Position numbers and translations under genes: made by a program. A DNA stretch of 36,159 nt, from contig CALVRE010000028.1 in assembly GCA_944358455.1 (NCBI GenBank), positions 1-36,159 on the forward strand, written 5' to 3'. Under the pieces are notes generated by a model that saw only the letters and a list, made by a program, of their open reading frames with translations, was not told where the DNA came from and ran no database searches. Positions 35,560 through 36,159 of this stretch are shown piece by piece (within the stretch, counting starts at the first letter, position 1; each line of letters starts with the position of its first letter). Origin of the DNA: an uncultured Bacilli bacterium. GTDB lineage: Bacteria > Bacillota_I > Bacilli_A > RF39 > UBA660.

Positions 35560-35732
35560 GTATCAACTGCTTTATACCGATTTAGTAACCTCCTCCAAAA
35601 AGTCCTTATAAATAAAGGGTTTGCAGGTTTCGATATCTTACACGTTTTTTAAAAAAACAGTAAAAAACGGTTAAAGATGGCTAAAATAGGTGGTTTTTAG
35701 TAAAAAAATGATAAAATTTTTTTAGTTGATAC
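35560..35732. mobile_element. Inverted-repeat-bounded non-coding segment, possible MITE or integration scar
   Basis: GTATCAACT (35560-35568) and AGTTGATAC (35724-35732) are exact 9-bp inverted repeats around 155 bp of AT-rich sequence with no coding potential. The segment follows directly on the ten-codon stub and ends 44 nt before the dinD-like start. It could be a miniature element, an att-site remnant, or chance. No flanking target duplication was found by eye. The rest of 35432-35776 holds only the cassette and stub listed. Confidence 0.35.
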
Positions 35733-35776
35733 CACAAGGTAAACCTCTCATATTATATTTTAAAAAGGAGGGTATA

Positions 35777-36159
35777 ATGAAAGAAGTTGTTAATAAATAC
35801 ACTAGTAAAACTTTTGAAGATATAAAACATATTGATGAGTATGGAGGCGAGTACTCGTTTGCTCGTGATTTGCCAAAAGTTTTCGGATATAAAGAATGGA
35901 GAAATTTCAAAGTAGTAATAGATAAAGCCATTACATCTTGTAAAAAGAGTAAATTCAATGCATTTGATCATTTTGTTGAAGCCAACAAAATGATAGAAAT
36001 AGGTAAAACTGCAAAAAGAAAAATTCTCGACAATAAACTCTCTAGATATGCTTGTTATTTGATAGTTCAAAATGCCGACCCAAGTAAGGAAGTGGTTGCT
36101 TTAGGTCAAACTTATTTTGCTGTCCAAACAAGAAAACAGAAATAACTGAACAAGAATAT
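35777..36159 (+). pseudogene. dinD: DinD-like protein, frameshifted and cut by window end
   Basis: From the ATG at 35777 (RBS AGGAGG; frame open from 35726) the protein aligns with E. coli DinD in its N-terminal half: YSFARDLPKVFGYKEWRNF, DHFVEANKMIEIGKTAKR, LSRYACYLIVQNADPSKEV and GQTYFAVQTRKQ. DinD is DNA-damage induced and inhibits RecA filament activity. A TAA at 36143 stops it after 122 residues, but the shifted frame continues ITEQEY to the window end, which is how the family goes on after QTRKQ. One base appears to be missing near 36139-36142. No LexA/DinR box was seen. Confidence 0.7.

Noticed and set aside
35700-35776. LexA/DinR box upstream of the dinD-like gene
   Set aside because: No CGAAC-N4-GTTCG-like sequence was found between 35558 and the start codon.

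Overview
The window is a compact, AT-rich stretch of a Bacillota (Bacilli-like) chromosome. It uses the standard genetic code: TGA ends several genes, for example rimM and the DUF1700 gene. The genome carries cell-wall hydrolase, S-box, T-box, CIRCE and sigma-A style promoters. The N-domain-less ClpB, which is also the form found in mycoplasmas, together with collagen-like and coiled-coil surface proteins, would fit an uncultured gut lineage near the Erysipelotrichia/Mollicutes branch. That placement is inference. Almost everything is on the + strand in short operons, many separated by a hairpin-plus-T-run terminator followed closely by a 17-bp-spaced promoter.

Layout. 1-5950: the start of a divergent gene, clpB under CIRCE control, yqeG-yqeH (overlapping), and a HerA-type ATPase. 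5950-9860: a short promoter-to-terminator leader RNA, a 906-residue secreted or anchored surface protein, and a convergent radical SAM gene. 9960-15950: a YfcC-like transporter, then a wall operon (YgjP-type metallopeptidase, PcsB-like M23 hydrolase, lipoprotein, Cse60-like small protein), then a PadR/DUF1700 pair. 16040-18200: a large coiled-coil surface protein with a C-terminal membrane anchor. 18200-22440: a STAS (anti-anti-sigma-like) gene, SAM-I riboswitch plus metK, a SigF/SigG/SigB-type sigma factor, and a short T-box plus glyS. 22560-25700: two collagen-like proteins with a shared Cys-rich leader and a glycosyltransferase with a helical repeat tail. 25740-31290: a core block (membrane protein, TrmH-type methylase, rimM-trmD-unknown-rplS, lepB, rarA). 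31400-36159: a more accessory end with a membrane-tethered XRE regulator, small membrane proteins, lipoprotein, a possible ADP-ribosyltransferase-fold protein, a 10-codon gene stub next to an inverted-repeat-bounded segment, and a frameshifted dinD-like gene running off the end.

The most interesting signal is the sigma-factor neighbourhood. The STAS gene and the sigma gene are separated by metK, yet carry nearly the same upstream block: TTCTA, 5 nt, GTCGAAyTGGTwTA, exactly 15 nt, then GTGyTAAATT. It does not fit the sigma-A pattern used elsewhere in the window, so it is a candidate promoter read by this sigma factor itself. The STAS protein has lost the serine that anti-sigma kinases phosphorylate in SpoIIAA/RsbV, and no anti-sigma kinase gene lies in the window. 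This looks like a rewired sigma switch. The nearby collagen-like proteins lack a conventional signal peptide, as spore-surface BclA proteins do, but a link to this sigma factor is only a hypothesis.
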